From: Mycoplasmatota bacterium
GTDB taxonomy: Bacteria > Bacillota_I > Bacilli_A > RF39 > UBA660
Assembly (NCBI GenBank): GCA_022774645.1
Contig: JALFKQ010000003.1
Location: 1 to 64,000 of the forward strand
Direction of reading: 5' to 3'
Length of the DNA stretch: 64,000 nt
Shown: positions 46,546 through 55,674 of the stretch, in pieces
Layout: each line of letters opens with the position of its first letter
Position numbering within the stretch: position 1 is the stretch's first letter
Position numbers and translations under genes: made by a program
Notes under the pieces: generated by a model
Databases searched by the model: none
What the model saw: the letters and a program-made list of their open reading frames with translations, nothing else
Told to the model about the DNA's origin: nothing

Positions 46546-47300
46546 ATTGCACCTACCAATTTCTTATTTGTAAGATAATATTTATCAATTAATTTATAAT
46601 CCATTAAATATTTATTAAGTTCAACAATAAATGGAAGTCCAAGACCAAGTCTTTTTAATATTTTTTCTTCATTTAATACACTTAATGTTTTACCTTCACA
46701 TACTAACTTTTTATCATAAATAATAATTATTTTTTCACCAAACATAGTTTCCTCTATATCATTAGTAAAATTAATAACAATACCACCATTTTTAACATAT
46801 TCTTTTAATATATCAAAAACTAATATTTTATCTTTATAATCTAATAATGAAATAATATTATCAATAACAAGTATTTTAGGTTTAATAATTAATGAAGACA
46901 TAATTTTCATTTTAATTTTATCACTGCATCCCAAACTATTAGGATCTTTATCAAGTAAAGAAGTTAATTTAAAAGTTTTAGCCATACTTTCTATATTTTC
47001 TTTAATATCATTTTTACCCATAGCAAGACTTTCAAGTCCAAATGCTATTTCATCCATAACAGTTTCAGCTACAAAAATATCTAAATCTCTATAAAGAACA
47101 TAATTCATTCTTCTTCTAACTTTACCAAAATTTATTTTATTAAGTTCTATATCTCCTAGAAATATATTTGCTTTTTTATTTCCATGTAAAAGAGTATGAA
47201 CAAGTAAATCATTATTATTTCCTATTATAGAAACAAAATCCCCTTCTTTTAAACTAAATTCTATATCTTCATCAAATCTATATTTAAAGTAATCATTCAT
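46536..47300 (-). CDS. ECF ATPase homologue without catalytic motifs (EcfA1-like)
   Basis: The sequence aligns along the length of an EcfA subunit (254 aa), but every nucleotide motif is lost: Walker A reads GNNNDLLVHT (27-36) with no Lys, signature SLGCSD (122-127), Walker B ILVIDN (143-148, catalytic Glu to Asn), and the H-loop region FTNDIEE lacks His. The frame is open, well started (AGGAGA) and co-transcribed, so it is a maintained gene, not a decayed one. It probably serves as a structural partner in the ECF complex. Confidence 0.72.
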   Translation of the reverse strand: MNDYFKYRFDEDIEFSLKEGDFVSIIGNNNDLLVHTLLHGNKKANIFLGDIELNKINFGKVRRRMNYVLYRDLDIFVAETVMDEIAFGLESLAMGKNDIKENIESMAKTFKLTSLLDKDPNSLGCSDKIKMKIMSSLIIKPKILVIDNIISLLDYKDKILVFDILKEYVKNGGIVINFTNDIEETMFGEKIIIIYDKKLVCEGKTLSVLNEEKILKRLGLGLPFIVELNKYLMDYKLIDKYYLTNKKLVGAIWK

Positions 47301-47340
47301 AGTCTAATTCTCCTAAAATGATTATACAATATTTTTAAAC

Positions 47341-47366
47341 AAAAAAAAACTAACTTTCGTTAGTTT
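47341..47366 (-). terminator. Terminator after the pseudopilin gene
   Basis: 8-bp stem AAACTAAC-TTTC-GTTAGTTT (47347-47366) followed by nine or more T on the minus strand; a strong intrinsic terminator. Confidence 0.85.
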
Positions 47367-48102
47367 ATTGAACATCTACTGTTTGATGAGTAATCATTTT
47401 AGCAGATAATCTTCTTCCGTCATTATGAATATTATAAAGACCTAAAACTCTCCATTCTACTCCATCATATTTTAACCAGTTATTTGGATCAGATCCAGCA
47501 ATAATACAAGCTTGAACTGGTGAACTAGTATCAACAGCACCTGTTGCATCTAATTTATAAATACCAGTTACTCCATTAGAATCTTTTCCACATTTACATT
47601 TATCATTATCTTCTGGTCCCCACTTACCTACAAATAAATTTTTATCAAATCCATCACAAACTTGTTCAACAAGTGTAGTACCTTCAACAGTCTTAGAACC
47701 ATCATCTTTTGGATCAAATTCAGCAACAACACCAACTGTTTTCTTTCTAATAACAACTTCTTTATTATTCATAGAACTATTATCTCTTGGATCAATGACA
47801 CAACCATCAGCAGAAGAATTTTTACAATTACTTTCACCTTTGGCAACATCTTGTTTTAAATAGTCTTTAACTAATAGTTCAGAAACTTTAATTCTTACTT
47901 CATCAGTACCATTAAAAATATCAGGATTATTTGTTGCATATAACTCAGCAGCAGCTACAATCTTATCAACTTTATCACTGTACATTCTCTTATTAATATT
48001 CTTATTTATAGTTATAACACTAGGTACAGCAATAACAGTAATAATAGCTACAATAGCTATAACAACTAATAATTCAGATAACGAAAAACCTTTTTTATTC
48101 AT
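47365..48102 (-). CDS. Type IV pseudopilin-like protein
   Basis: Class III prepilin signal (KKG|FSLSELLVVIAIVAI with Glu5) and an N-terminal pilin helix; globular part ~40-245 with Cys pairs (SNCKNSSADGC, CDGF...CKCG, ACI). The C-terminus (WLKYDGVEWRVLGLYN) resembles the beginning of a DUF6273-type domain, but the protein stops ~25 residues later, directly before a terminator, so it may be naturally short or truncated. The gene has the shared AGAATAGAGG leader. No pilus assembly genes are nearby. Confidence 0.82.
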   Translation of the reverse strand: MNKKGFSLSELLVVIAIVAIITVIAVPSVITINKNINKRMYSDKVDKIVAAAELYATNNPDIFNGTDEVRIKVSELLVKDYLKQDVAKGESNCKNSSADGCVIDPRDNSSMNNKEVVIRKKTVGVVAEFDPKDDGSKTVEGTTLVEQVCDGFDKNLFVGKWGPEDNDKCKCGKDSNGVTGIYKLDATGAVDTSSPVQACIIAGSDPNNWLKYDGVEWRVLGLYNIHNDGRRLSAKMITHQTVDVQ

Positions 48103-48110
48103 ATTCTCAA

Positions 48111-48132
48111 CCTCTATTCTATAAACATTATA
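48111..48132 (-). promoter_or_regulatory. Promoter/start region with shared AGAATAGAGG (pseudopilin)
   Basis: TTGAAA, 17-bp spacer, TATAAT (48127-48132), 6 nt, AGAATAGAGG (48111-48120), ATG at 48102. This is the best promoter of the four that share the 10-mer. Confidence 0.7.
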
Positions 48133-48144
48133 ATAGAAAAAAAG

Positions 48145-48744
48145 TTATTTTTCAATATCTTTTTGAAAATAACTTTCAATAATTTCGTAAACCCTTTCTT
48201 TGCCTATTTTAGTAACACTAGAAAAGTTTATAATCTCATCTCCTAGTGCAGGATTTAGTGTTTTTTTAATTAACTCATCTTGTTTTTCCCTAAGTGATCT
48301 ATTAACTTTATCATACTTAGTTGCAACTATTGTTACAGGTAAATTATAATATTTTAAGAACTTATACATAAGAACATCATCCTCAGTTGGTTTATGCCTA
48401 TAATCAACCAAAAGAAATACATGTTTTAAATATTGTCTGGTTTTTAAATATTCTTCTATCATAATACCAAATTTCTCAATTTGTTTTTTATTAGTAGCAG
48501 CATATCCATATCCCGGCACATCAACAATATAAAATTCTTTATTAACTTGATAAAAATTCAATGTAGTAGTCTTTCCAGGCTTAGAACTAGTTCTAGCAAT
48601 ATTCTTTCTATTAACTATAGTATTTATAAAACTACTCTTACCCACATTACTCCTTCCTAAACATAAAAACTCATTTTTTTTATCTTCAGGATATTGTGAA
48701 ACTCTGACAGCAATGACAGGTTCTTCAACATTAATAACTTCCAT
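48145..48744 (-). CDS. engB: Ribosome assembly GTPase EngB (YsxC)
   Basis: EngB takes part in 50S assembly. G motifs GRSNVGKS (30-37), DVPGYGYA (~75) and TKYDK are present. Length 199 aa from ATG 48744, which has AAAAGGAG 7 nt upstream; the longer frame starts at a GTG before that site. It lies 1 bp after nrnA. In Bacillus ysxC follows lon/clpX, which is not the case here. Confidence 0.96.
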   Translation of the reverse strand: MEVINVEEPVIAVRVSQYPEDKKNEFLCLGRSNVGKSSFINTIVNRKNIARTSSKPGKTTTLNFYQVNKEFYIVDVPGYGYAATNKKQIEKFGIMIEEYLKTRQYLKHVFLLVDYRHKPTEDDVLMYKFLKYYNLPVTIVATKYDKVNRSLREKQDELIKKTLNPALGDEIINFSSVTKIGKERVYEIIESYFQKDIEK

Positions 48745-48745
48745 A

Positions 48746-49705
48746 TTATTTCTCCTTTTCACTATATTCTTTACACAGATTCTTTAAATCACTTAATAAA
48801 TTTTCAATAACTTCATGTGAATCAGTTCTAACACCACTAGCAAATTTATGACCACCGCCATTATATTTACTAGCGATTTCATTTATAACTGGACCCCTAC
48901 TTCTAATATTAACTCTATACATATTATTTTTAGTATCATGAGATACAAATACCCATACAAGAACTTCATTAATATTATTAAAATCATTAATCATATTCGA
49001 AGCAGAACTAATATCAGCTCCAAAAGAATTAATAACATCTTCATCAATCTCAATATATGCAAAACCATTTTTATCTACTTTTAAAGATGATGCTATATAA
49101 CCCATAAGTCTAATTTCACTTAAAGGCTTACTATATACTTGTCTATATAACTTTTCAGTGTCTAGTTTATATTTATGAATTAAAGTACTTACAAGTGAAA
49201 ATGTTTTATCACTTATGCTAAACAAAAATCTATTAGTATCACTGACAATTCCAGTAAATAGATTGCCAGCAATACTTTCATTCATTTTTAATTTAGTATT
49301 ATTTATAACTTCAAGAACAAGCTCAGAAGCTGAACTTGCAGTATCATCTATAAGTTCTACTTTACCAAATGTATCAACCTTAGGATGATGATCAATTTTA
49401 ACAACATTTTTAAAAGATAAGAAATTATCAATATCAACTCTTCTATTATCAGGAGTATCAACAACAATCAACAATGCATTATCATAATCATATTCATTAA
49501 CTTTATCTACTTTACCAAAATATTTAAACTTAGATACAGTAGTTCCAACTGCAAAAACTTCTTTTGATGGAAAAGTTATTTTAATAGATTCTTTTAATGC
49601 CATTTGACTACCAAAAGCATCTGGATCTGGACCTATATGCCTTGCTATGTAGATCTTCTTATATTTCTTTACCTCATTATATATTGATTTATAAATATCA
49701 CTCAT
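48746..49705 (-). CDS. nrnA: DHH/DHHA1 phosphoesterase NrnA (oligoribonuclease / pAp phosphatase)
   Basis: NrnA degrades short RNA oligonucleotides and dephosphorylates pAp. The DHH domain has HIGPDPDAFGS (~23-33), VVDTP (~82) and IDHHPK (~105). The DHHA1 domain has YNGGGHKFASG (~281). Length 319 aa. It lies between ackA and engB, the same order of ackA followed by a DHH gene being seen in several Firmicutes. Confidence 0.93.
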   Translation of the reverse strand: MSDIYKSIYNEVKKYKKIYIARHIGPDPDAFGSQMALKESIKITFPSKEVFAVGTTVSKFKYFGKVDKVNEYDYDNALLIVVDTPDNRRVDIDNFLSFKNVVKIDHHPKVDTFGKVELIDDTASSASELVLEVINNTKLKMNESIAGNLFTGIVSDTNRFLFSISDKTFSLVSTLIHKYKLDTEKLYRQVYSKPLSEIRLMGYIASSLKVDKNGFAYIEIDEDVINSFGADISSASNMINDFNNINEVLVWVFVSHDTKNNMYRVNIRSRGPVINEIASKYNGGGHKFASGVRTDSHEVIENLLSDLKNLCKEYSEKEK

Positions 49706-49719
49706 TAAATATCTCTTTT

Positions 49720-50913
49720 CTATTTTACTAAATTATAAGTATCTTTAATAATCATAATTTCTTCATTAGTTGGAAGAACATATACTGGAACACTTGATTC
49801 ATCACTAGAAATAATACCTTCATTTTCATTCTTATATCCAGCTATCTTACTATTTTTTTCTTCATCAACTTTAATACCTAATGCATTAAGTCTACCTAAA
49901 ATTTCTTTTCTAGCCTCGATGCCATTTTCACCAACTCCAGCTGTAAATACAATAGCATCAACATTACCATCTAATTTAATATAATATTCAGCAATATATT
50001 TAGCAATTCTATCATTATACATATCAAGAGCAAGTGTTGCATTCTTATCTCCAGCTTCTCTTGCAGCTTCTACATCACGGCTATCAGAATATCCTGAAAT
50101 ACCAAGAAGACCACTCTTCTTATTTAAATCATTAGTAATATCTTCTAAGCTTTCACCTGATTCTTTACTAACATATTCTAATATAGATGGATCGATTGCA
50201 CCACTTCTTGTACCCATCATAAGTCCATCAAGTGGAGTAATACCCATACTTGTATCATAACATTTACCTTCTTTAATAGCACTAATAGAAGCACCACTAC
50301 CTATATGACAAATTATTAAATTAACATCATCTTTTCCAAGTTTTTCTTTCATTTTTAATGTAATATATTTATGACTTGTTCCGTGAAAACCATATTTACG
50401 AACACCATATTTAGTATACCAATCCATAGGTACCGGATACATATAGTTTACTCTTGGCATTGTTTGATGAAATGCAGTATCATAAACAGCAACCATTGGA
50501 ACTCCAGGTAAAGCTTTTTGCATAGCTTCAATACCAGCTAAATTTCCTGGATGATGAAGTGGACCTAGTTTAGTTAAATTCTTAATATCTTGAATTACTT
50601 CATCAGTAATAATAACTGAATCACTATACTTTTCACCACCATGTAAAACTCTATGTCCTACACCTTTAATCTCATCTAAACTTTCAACTGCTTTATGTTT
50701 TAATAATTCTTCAATTAAAACCTCAGCTGCTTCTTTATGATTCTTTAAATATCTTTCGCCTTTAATTTTTTCTCCATTTACCTTAGTTGTCCAAAAACTA
50801 TCCTTTAGACCAATCTTTTCAATATAACCACTTATTATTAATTTTTCCTCTGGCATTTCAACTAATTGAAATTTTAAAGAAGAACTACCAGCATTAACAC
50901 ATAATATTTTCAT
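49720..50913 (-). CDS. ackA: Acetate kinase
   Basis: Makes ATP from acetyl phosphate. ASKHA motifs: CVNAGSSSLKFQL at the start, RVLHGG (~87), FHGTSHKYI (~177), GSGASISAI (~208), FTAGVGENG (~325). Length 397 aa is exact for the family. It points to acetate-forming fermentation. No pta is next to it. Confidence 0.98.
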   Translation of the reverse strand: MKILCVNAGSSSLKFQLVEMPEEKLIISGYIEKIGLKDSFWTTKVNGEKIKGERYLKNHKEAAEVLIEELLKHKAVESLDEIKGVGHRVLHGGEKYSDSVIITDEVIQDIKNLTKLGPLHHPGNLAGIEAMQKALPGVPMVAVYDTAFHQTMPRVNYMYPVPMDWYTKYGVRKYGFHGTSHKYITLKMKEKLGKDDVNLIICHIGSGASISAIKEGKCYDTSMGITPLDGLMMGTRSGAIDPSILEYVSKESGESLEDITNDLNKKSGLLGISGYSDSRDVEAAREAGDKNATLALDMYNDRIAKYIAEYYIKLDGNVDAIVFTAGVGENGIEARKEILGRLNALGIKVDEEKNSKIAGYKNENEGIISSDESSVPVYVLPTNEEIMIIKDTYNLVK

Positions 50914-51106
50914 AACTACTTTTCCCTTCTTTTCGTTAATATTATAACAAATATAATTAAAAAGTTAAAGAAAAACATAATTATAAAGAATTATTTTGTA
51001 ATTATGTTTTAATAATATTTATTTTAATTTTTCTATCATTCCATTTTTTTCCTAATATTATTATTAAAAATAAAATGATGAAACAATTTTTTTAGAAAGT
51101 TTTCAT
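50914..51106. other. AT-rich intergenic stretch with one hairpin
   Basis: No gene seen. A 12-bp inverted repeat (50972-50983 with 50999-51010) has a T-rich 3' flank on the minus strand and could be a second terminator or a hairpin in the ackA leader. The ackA promoter must lie in this stretch, but no clear -35/-10 pair stands out. Confidence 0.4.
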
Positions 51107-51126
51107 AAAAAAACAGTCAAATGACT
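51107..51126 (-). terminator. Terminator after the 51-aa Cys-containing gene
   Basis: AGTCA-AA-TGACT (51115-51126) followed by a G and seven T on the minus strand; overlaps the TAG stop. Supports the small gene being real. Confidence 0.65.
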
Positions 51127-51280
51127 ATTTGCATTTTTTAGTACAACACTTATCATTATATTTTTCTACTCTATCATATTCAAAATTATCGCATTCTTGA
51201 TATTCTATATTTCTAGTGTTAATACATTTCATTTTATAAAGTAGACTATTTTTTTTACTAAATCTATTATTCATAAGCAT
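51125..51280 (-). CDS. Small Cys-containing protein, 51 aa
   Basis: A 52-codon frame with GGTGA 6 nt before ATG 51280 (a second ATG is at 51274) and a terminator at the stop. The product is charged, with five Cys (19, 30, 45, 46, 50) gathered towards the end (CCTKKC). No family recognised. The ribosome-binding site, Cys pattern and terminator suggest a real gene; metal binding is only a guess. Confidence 0.5.
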   Translation of the reverse strand: MLMNNRFSKKNSLLYKMKCINTRNIEYQECDNFEYDRVEKYNDKCCTKKCK

Positions 51281-51328
51281 ATTATTTCACCATTAAATAT
51301 TATGTATATAAATAATAAAATTATACTA

Positions 51329-51354
51329 AAAAAGTGATTATAATAAATCACTTT
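51329..51354 (-). terminator. Terminator after thiI
   Basis: 9-bp stem AAAGTGATT/AATCACTTT (51331-51339 with 51346-51354) with T run on the minus strand; overlaps the thiI stop. Confidence 0.75.
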
Positions 51355-52513
51355 TAACTTCATTTAAATCAACTATTTCAATAGTATTAACTGCTTCATC
51401 TATTAAACTATTAAAATCTAATTTAGCTTCTTCACCATAAATATGTTTTAAATTAGGATTTATAACTGGATGTTTAGGAACAAAAACAGTACAACAATCT
51501 TCATAAGGAAGAATTGATATTTCATATGTATCTATCTTCTTAGATATTTCAATTATATCTAATTTATCAAAAGAACAAAGAGGCCTTAAAATAGGATAAT
51601 TTGTAACATCATTAACAGCAACCATGCTTGATAATGTTTGACTTGCAACTTGTCCTACACTTTCACCATTAACAATAGCTAAACAATGATTTTTTTTAGC
51701 AACTCTCTCAGCTATTCTATACATCATTCTTCTCATAATTGTAATTAAATATGTTGTATCCAAATTCTTATATATTGCTTCTTGAATCTTAGTAAAATTA
51801 ACTACCATTAATTTACCATTAGTATTATATTTTTCAAGCTTTCTAGCAAGATCTCTCACTTTATTTCTAGCTTCTATACTAGTATGAGGTCTACTCTCAA
51901 AATATAAATAATAAAGTTCAACACCTCTTTTAATAGTCATATATCCAGCAACTGGAGAATCAATACCACCACTAAGCATTAGAAGTCCTCTTCCTAAAGT
52001 ACCAACTGGATAACCACCTAAACACTTAATACCCTTTGTATAAATATAAAATCCTTCTTTTCTAATTTCAATGTTAAGAAGAACATCTGGATTATGAACA
52101 TCAACATTACACTCAATATTTTTAAGTATATATGAGCCAATAATATTATTCATATCCATAGATTTAATTGGAAAACTCTTATCACTTCTCTTAGTTTCTA
52201 CTTTAAAAGTACAAAAATCTTCTTCTCTCATCACCATTAAAGACACTTTTTTTATTTCTTCTTCACTAACATTTTCATCTTTATAACAAACAGCTATTTC
52301 ATGAATACCAAATATACAAGTAAGTTTATCAATAATACTATCGATATCATCTTCTTCTACTTCAATAAACATACGATAATAATCATCAGTTACAAGAATA
52401 TTATAACCATTTAATTTATCAATAATATTATTTTTTAATGTTTTAATAAAGAACTTTCTATTATCTTTTTTAGTAGTAAGTTCACCATATTTTATTAATA
52501 TAACTTTTTTCAT
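51338..52513 (-). CDS. thiI: tRNA 4-thiouridine synthase ThiI
   Basis: ThiI thiolates U8 of tRNA and can supply sulfur for thiamine. NFLD/THUMP domain (~1-165), then the PP-loop SGGIDSPVAG (~181-190). There is no rhodanese domain, as usual in Firmicutes, where a partner desulfurase supplies sulfur. That partner is encoded directly upstream, with overlapping stop and start (AAATGA), so they are translationally coupled. Confidence 0.96.
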   Translation of the reverse strand: MKKVILIKYGELTTKKDNRKFFIKTLKNNIIDKLNGYNILVTDDYYRMFIEVEEDDIDSIIDKLTCIFGIHEIAVCYKDENVSEEEIKKVSLMVMREEDFCTFKVETKRSDKSFPIKSMDMNNIIGSYILKNIECNVDVHNPDVLLNIEIRKEGFYIYTKGIKCLGGYPVGTLGRGLLMLSGGIDSPVAGYMTIKRGVELYYLYFESRPHTSIEARNKVRDLARKLEKYNTNGKLMVVNFTKIQEAIYKNLDTTYLITIMRRMMYRIAERVAKKNHCLAIVNGESVGQVASQTLSSMVAVNDVTNYPILRPLCSFDKLDIIEISKKIDTYEISILPYEDCCTVFVPKHPVINPNLKHIYGEEAKLDFNSLIDEAVNTIEIVDLNEVKSDLL

Positions 52514-53634
52514 TTTAATAATAACTCATTCCATACCTTATCAAATATTTCTAAAAATTCATGTATTTCAGTCATAGTAGTTAAGTGACTTAAACTAACT
52601 CTAATAGATGTAGTAGATACACTCTTATCCCCATTAGCAATAGCTTTTAATACCGTACTTTCTTCTAAACTTGAACAAGCAGTTGTAGTAGATACATATA
52701 CATCATATCTTTCAAGTGCATGTACAAATGTTTCGGATTTAATTTTAAGTAAACTAAAATTAACAATTTGAGGTACACATAAATCATTAGAATTTATTTG
52801 TATAGGATATTTAGAAAGTCCTTTCAATAATTCACTTTTTAATTTTTCACACTTTTTAATATTAGATTCTAATTTATCATTAGCAAGTCTCATACCTTTT
52901 GCAAAAGACACAATAAGTGGTAAAGCTGGAGTTCCTCCTCTAAAAGGACAATTCTCAGTAGTACCATATATTAAAGTATCTATTTGTAAATCTCTTTTCT
53001 TATATAAAATTCCAACACCTTTTGGTGAATATATCTTATGACTAGAAAAACTAGCTAAATCTAAATCACTTAAATAGAATTTAGTTTTACCAAGAGCTTG
53101 TGTCAAATCACTATGAAATATAACATTAGGATTCTTTTTGTTAATAACTTGTCTTATAGTCTTAAGAGGTTGTCTAAAACCAGTTTCAGAATTAACAGCA
53201 CATATACTAACAAGTATAGTATCATCTCTTATAAGCTCACCTAAATGTTTTAAATCAATTTGACCATTAGGAAGAATATTAACGAAATCAACTTCATATC
53301 CTATATTACTTAAATAACCCATAACTTCAAGAACACTCTTATGTTCAAGTTTAGAAGTTATTATATGTCTTCCCCTCTTAACATATCTAAATGCTACACC
53401 TTTAATCGCAGTAGTATTGCTCTCACTTGCACCACTTGTAAATATTAATTCTTTCGGATGACAATTAAGTATTTCAGCTATTTGATTAGTAGCTTGTAAA
53501 AGTAATTCCTTAGACTTAACACCAAGAGTATGTATAGAATTAGCATTACCTATAAATTCTCTTGTAACCTTACAATAAGAATCAAGAACTCTTTCATCCA
53601 CTGGTGTAGTCGCACTATAATCTAAATATATCAT
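52510..53634 (-). CDS. Cysteine desulfurase (NifZ/IscS type) partner of ThiI
   Basis: PLP enzyme that takes sulfur from cysteine. PLP Lys in SSHKIYSPKG (~200), HSDLTQALGK (~174) and active-site Cys in TTTACSSLEES (~319) are present. Length 374 aa. No iscU/sufU gene is nearby and thiI is coupled downstream, so it fits the NifZ-ThiI pair that feeds tRNA thiolation (as in Bacillus) better than a general Fe-S role. Confidence 0.92.
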   Translation of the reverse strand: MIYLDYSATTPVDERVLDSYCKVTREFIGNANSIHTLGVKSKELLLQATNQIAEILNCHPKELIFTSGASESNTTAIKGVAFRYVKRGRHIITSKLEHKSVLEVMGYLSNIGYEVDFVNILPNGQIDLKHLGELIRDDTILVSICAVNSETGFRQPLKTIRQVINKKNPNVIFHSDLTQALGKTKFYLSDLDLASFSSHKIYSPKGVGILYKKRDLQIDTLIYGTTENCPFRGGTPALPLIVSFAKGMRLANDKLESNIKKCEKLKSELLKGLSKYPIQINSNDLCVPQIVNFSLLKIKSETFVHALERYDVYVSTTTACSSLEESTVLKAIANGDKSVSTTSIRVSLSHLTTMTEIHEFLEIFDKVWNELLLK

Positions 53635-53642
53635 AATACCTC

Positions 53643-55295
53643 CTATATTTCTTGTATAACAGTTAAAATAACTGGTTTACATTGAGTTTCTTTATATAAA
53701 TAAGCACCAACCTTTTCCCTAAGATCATTTCTTATTTTTACATAATCAGCATATTTATTTGAAAATGTATTTTCTTTGATTACTTCAAGAGCTATTCTTT
53801 TAACTTCACCTATGATATCCATATTATCCTTAGCATAAATAAATCCTCTTGTCATAACTTCTGGTTCAATAACAATAGTTTTATCCTTCTTACTAAGAGT
53901 ACTTGAAATAACTACAAGACCATTACTACTTAAAAGTTCTCTATCTTTTAAAACAAGTTCACCTACATCTTCAGAAAAATTACCATCGATTAATATATCA
54001 TCAACAAAAACTCTATCAAAATTATCAACTAATTTTCCATCTACAAATGTAACTATATCACCATTTTCTTTAAGTAATATATTTTCTTTTGGAATACCAA
54101 CTTTATATGCCAAATTACCATTTTCAACCTGATATCTATATTCACCTTTAATAGGCATATAATATTTAGGATTAAATAACTTTATTAACATCATCAAATC
54201 TTCACTAGAAGCATGATGACGAACACTTTTATCTTTTGGAATTGGTACAATATTAACACCTTTAATTGCAAGTTCATTCATTATTTTAACAAGTAATTTT
54301 TCATAAGCATCATAACTTGGCTCAGCAAAACAAATAGTATCTGTCTTAAGCAAATTAATAAACTTATCATGACCATTAATAATTCTATTAATATTAGAAT
54401 ATGGTGTTTCCCTATCATTACTAATTAAAATAACAGTTTTTTCATCCTTTAAATTAGTTAAATTACCAATCATATCCTCTTCAATATCTAAATAATTATT
54501 TTTAATACAAATAGAAACAATACTATGAAGTTCTTTTCCCATAATAACAACTTTTCTATTTTTACCCTTTAATGAATTAAATATTTCTTGAATAGTATAA
54601 ATATGAAGCGGTAAAACAGTAAATATAATTCTGCCTTCAGCTTTATCTACAACTTTTTTAAAGAAACCTTCAAGTTTATGATTAGGAGAAGTGTGCCCTT
54701 TCTTTTCAGCAAATACACTTTCAGCCATTAAACAAAGAACACCTTGCTTACCAATATATGCTAATTTACCTAAATCCATATCATAATTTCCACTCATAGT
54801 TGGATCAATAACAAAATCAGCCATATATATAATAGCTCCGTCTTTAGTATTAACAGAATATCCAAGTGTTTCTGGACTACTATGCGTCACACTAAATGGA
54901 AATACACTAAAATCATCATTAAAATCAATCTTCTTATGTGCTTTAATAGTATGTAAATTCTTTATTTCAATTTTATCTTCAATACATTCATATTTAATAA
55001 TTTCACTAGTATAAGCAGATGCATAAACATTAATATCTGGTATTGCCTTAACTAAATCAGTAAGAGCTCCCATATTCTCTCTATGTGGATGGCTTATAAA
55101 TACACCAACAATATCATTTTTATGCTCAACTAAATATGTAAAATCTGGTATAACATAATCAACACCATACATTTTTTCTGGTGCATATTTCATACCACAA
55201 TCAAATATTAATATTTTATCATTAACACTAACTAAATATAAATTTTTACCATTTTCATTAAGTCCACCTAAACTCATTATATTAATCTTACTCAT
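53643..55295 (-). CDS. RNase J-family protein with altered metal-site motif
   Basis: The beta-lactamase, beta-CASP and C-terminal domains of RNase J are all present in 550 aa (FDCGMKYAPEKMYGVDYVIPDF, here by its ends FDCGMK...YVIPDF; THSSPETLGY; YMADFVIDPT). The metal motif HxHxDH reads HPHREN (69-74), and the usual PVHGE near residue 390 reads PIKGE. RNase J2 of Bacillus also has a weakened motif, so this is likely a J2-type low-activity partner. A canonical RNase J1 would be expected elsewhere in the genome. Confidence 0.85.
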   Translation of the reverse strand: MSKINIMSLGGLNENGKNLYLVSVNDKILIFDCGMKYAPEKMYGVDYVIPDFTYLVEHKNDIVGVFISHPHRENMGALTDLVKAIPDINVYASAYTSEIIKYECIEDKIEIKNLHTIKAHKKIDFNDDFSVFPFSVTHSSPETLGYSVNTKDGAIIYMADFVIDPTMSGNYDMDLGKLAYIGKQGVLCLMAESVFAEKKGHTSPNHKLEGFFKKVVDKAEGRIIFTVLPLHIYTIQEIFNSLKGKNRKVVIMGKELHSIVSICIKNNYLDIEEDMIGNLTNLKDEKTVILISNDRETPYSNINRIINGHDKFINLLKTDTICFAEPSYDAYEKLLVKIMNELAIKGVNIVPIPKDKSVRHHASSEDLMMLIKLFNPKYYMPIKGEYRYQVENGNLAYKVGIPKENILLKENGDIVTFVDGKLVDNFDRVFVDDILIDGNFSEDVGELVLKDRELLSSNGLVVISSTLSKKDKTIVIEPEVMTRGFIYAKDNMDIIGEVKRIALEVIKENTFSNKYADYVKIRNDLREKVGAYLYKETQCKPVILTVIQEI

Positions 55296-55349
55296 AATAT
55301 CACGCTCCTCAAATAAAAGTTTAAATGCTATAAAGAATATACCACAAAA

Positions 55350-55377
55350 TAAAAAAAAATGCTAGTCCTAGCATTTT
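55350..55377 (-). terminator. Terminator after rpoZ
   Basis: 9-bp stem (55356-55364 with 55369-55377) with a 4-nt loop and a long T run on the minus strand. Confidence 0.85.
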
Positions 55378-55388
55378 ATTAAAAAGAA

Positions 55389-55589
55389 CTAATTCTCTTT
55401 AACAACAATTAATCCTTTATCAATCTCTTCTAAAGCTCTACCTATTTCTTTTTTAGAAACATATTCACTTTCAGGCATTTGAAAATGTTTATGTTCTTTC
55501 ATAACCTTTGCTCTATCAGCTACGATATGAACAAGTTTATACTTAGAATCAATAATATTTAGTAGTTTATCAATTGAAGGATATATCAC
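55389..55589 (-). CDS. rpoZ: RNA polymerase omega subunit
   Basis: Small RNA polymerase assembly subunit (66 aa). YPSIDKLLNIIDSKYKLV and DRAKVM match omega's conserved helix. GTG 55589 gives the family N-terminus (M-I-Y-P-S-I-D) with GGGAG 9 nt upstream; ATG 55598 directly abuts the GGGAG and is unlikely. No gmk lies upstream, unlike the usual gmk-rpoZ pair. Confidence 0.85.
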   Translation of the reverse strand: MIYPSIDKLLNIIDSKYKLVHIVADRAKVMKEHKHFQMPESEYVSKKEIGRALEEIDKGLIVVKEN

Positions 55590-55647
55590 TTTTACCATCT
55601 CCCTATATTAATAATATAACCAATTTATAATAACTAGACAACTAATA

Positions 55648-55674
55648 TAAAAAAAATTGACATATTTATGTCAA
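55648..55674 (-). terminator. Terminator after the 317-aa hypothetical gene
   Basis: 7-bp stem TTGACAT/ATGTCAA (55657-55663 with 55668-55674), followed by nine T on the minus strand. Confidence 0.75.

Noticed and set aside
46536..47300. EcfA1-like gene as a pseudogene
   Set aside because: The frame is full length, has a good ribosome-binding site and overlaps its neighbour in operon style; motif loss is by substitution, not by frameshift.
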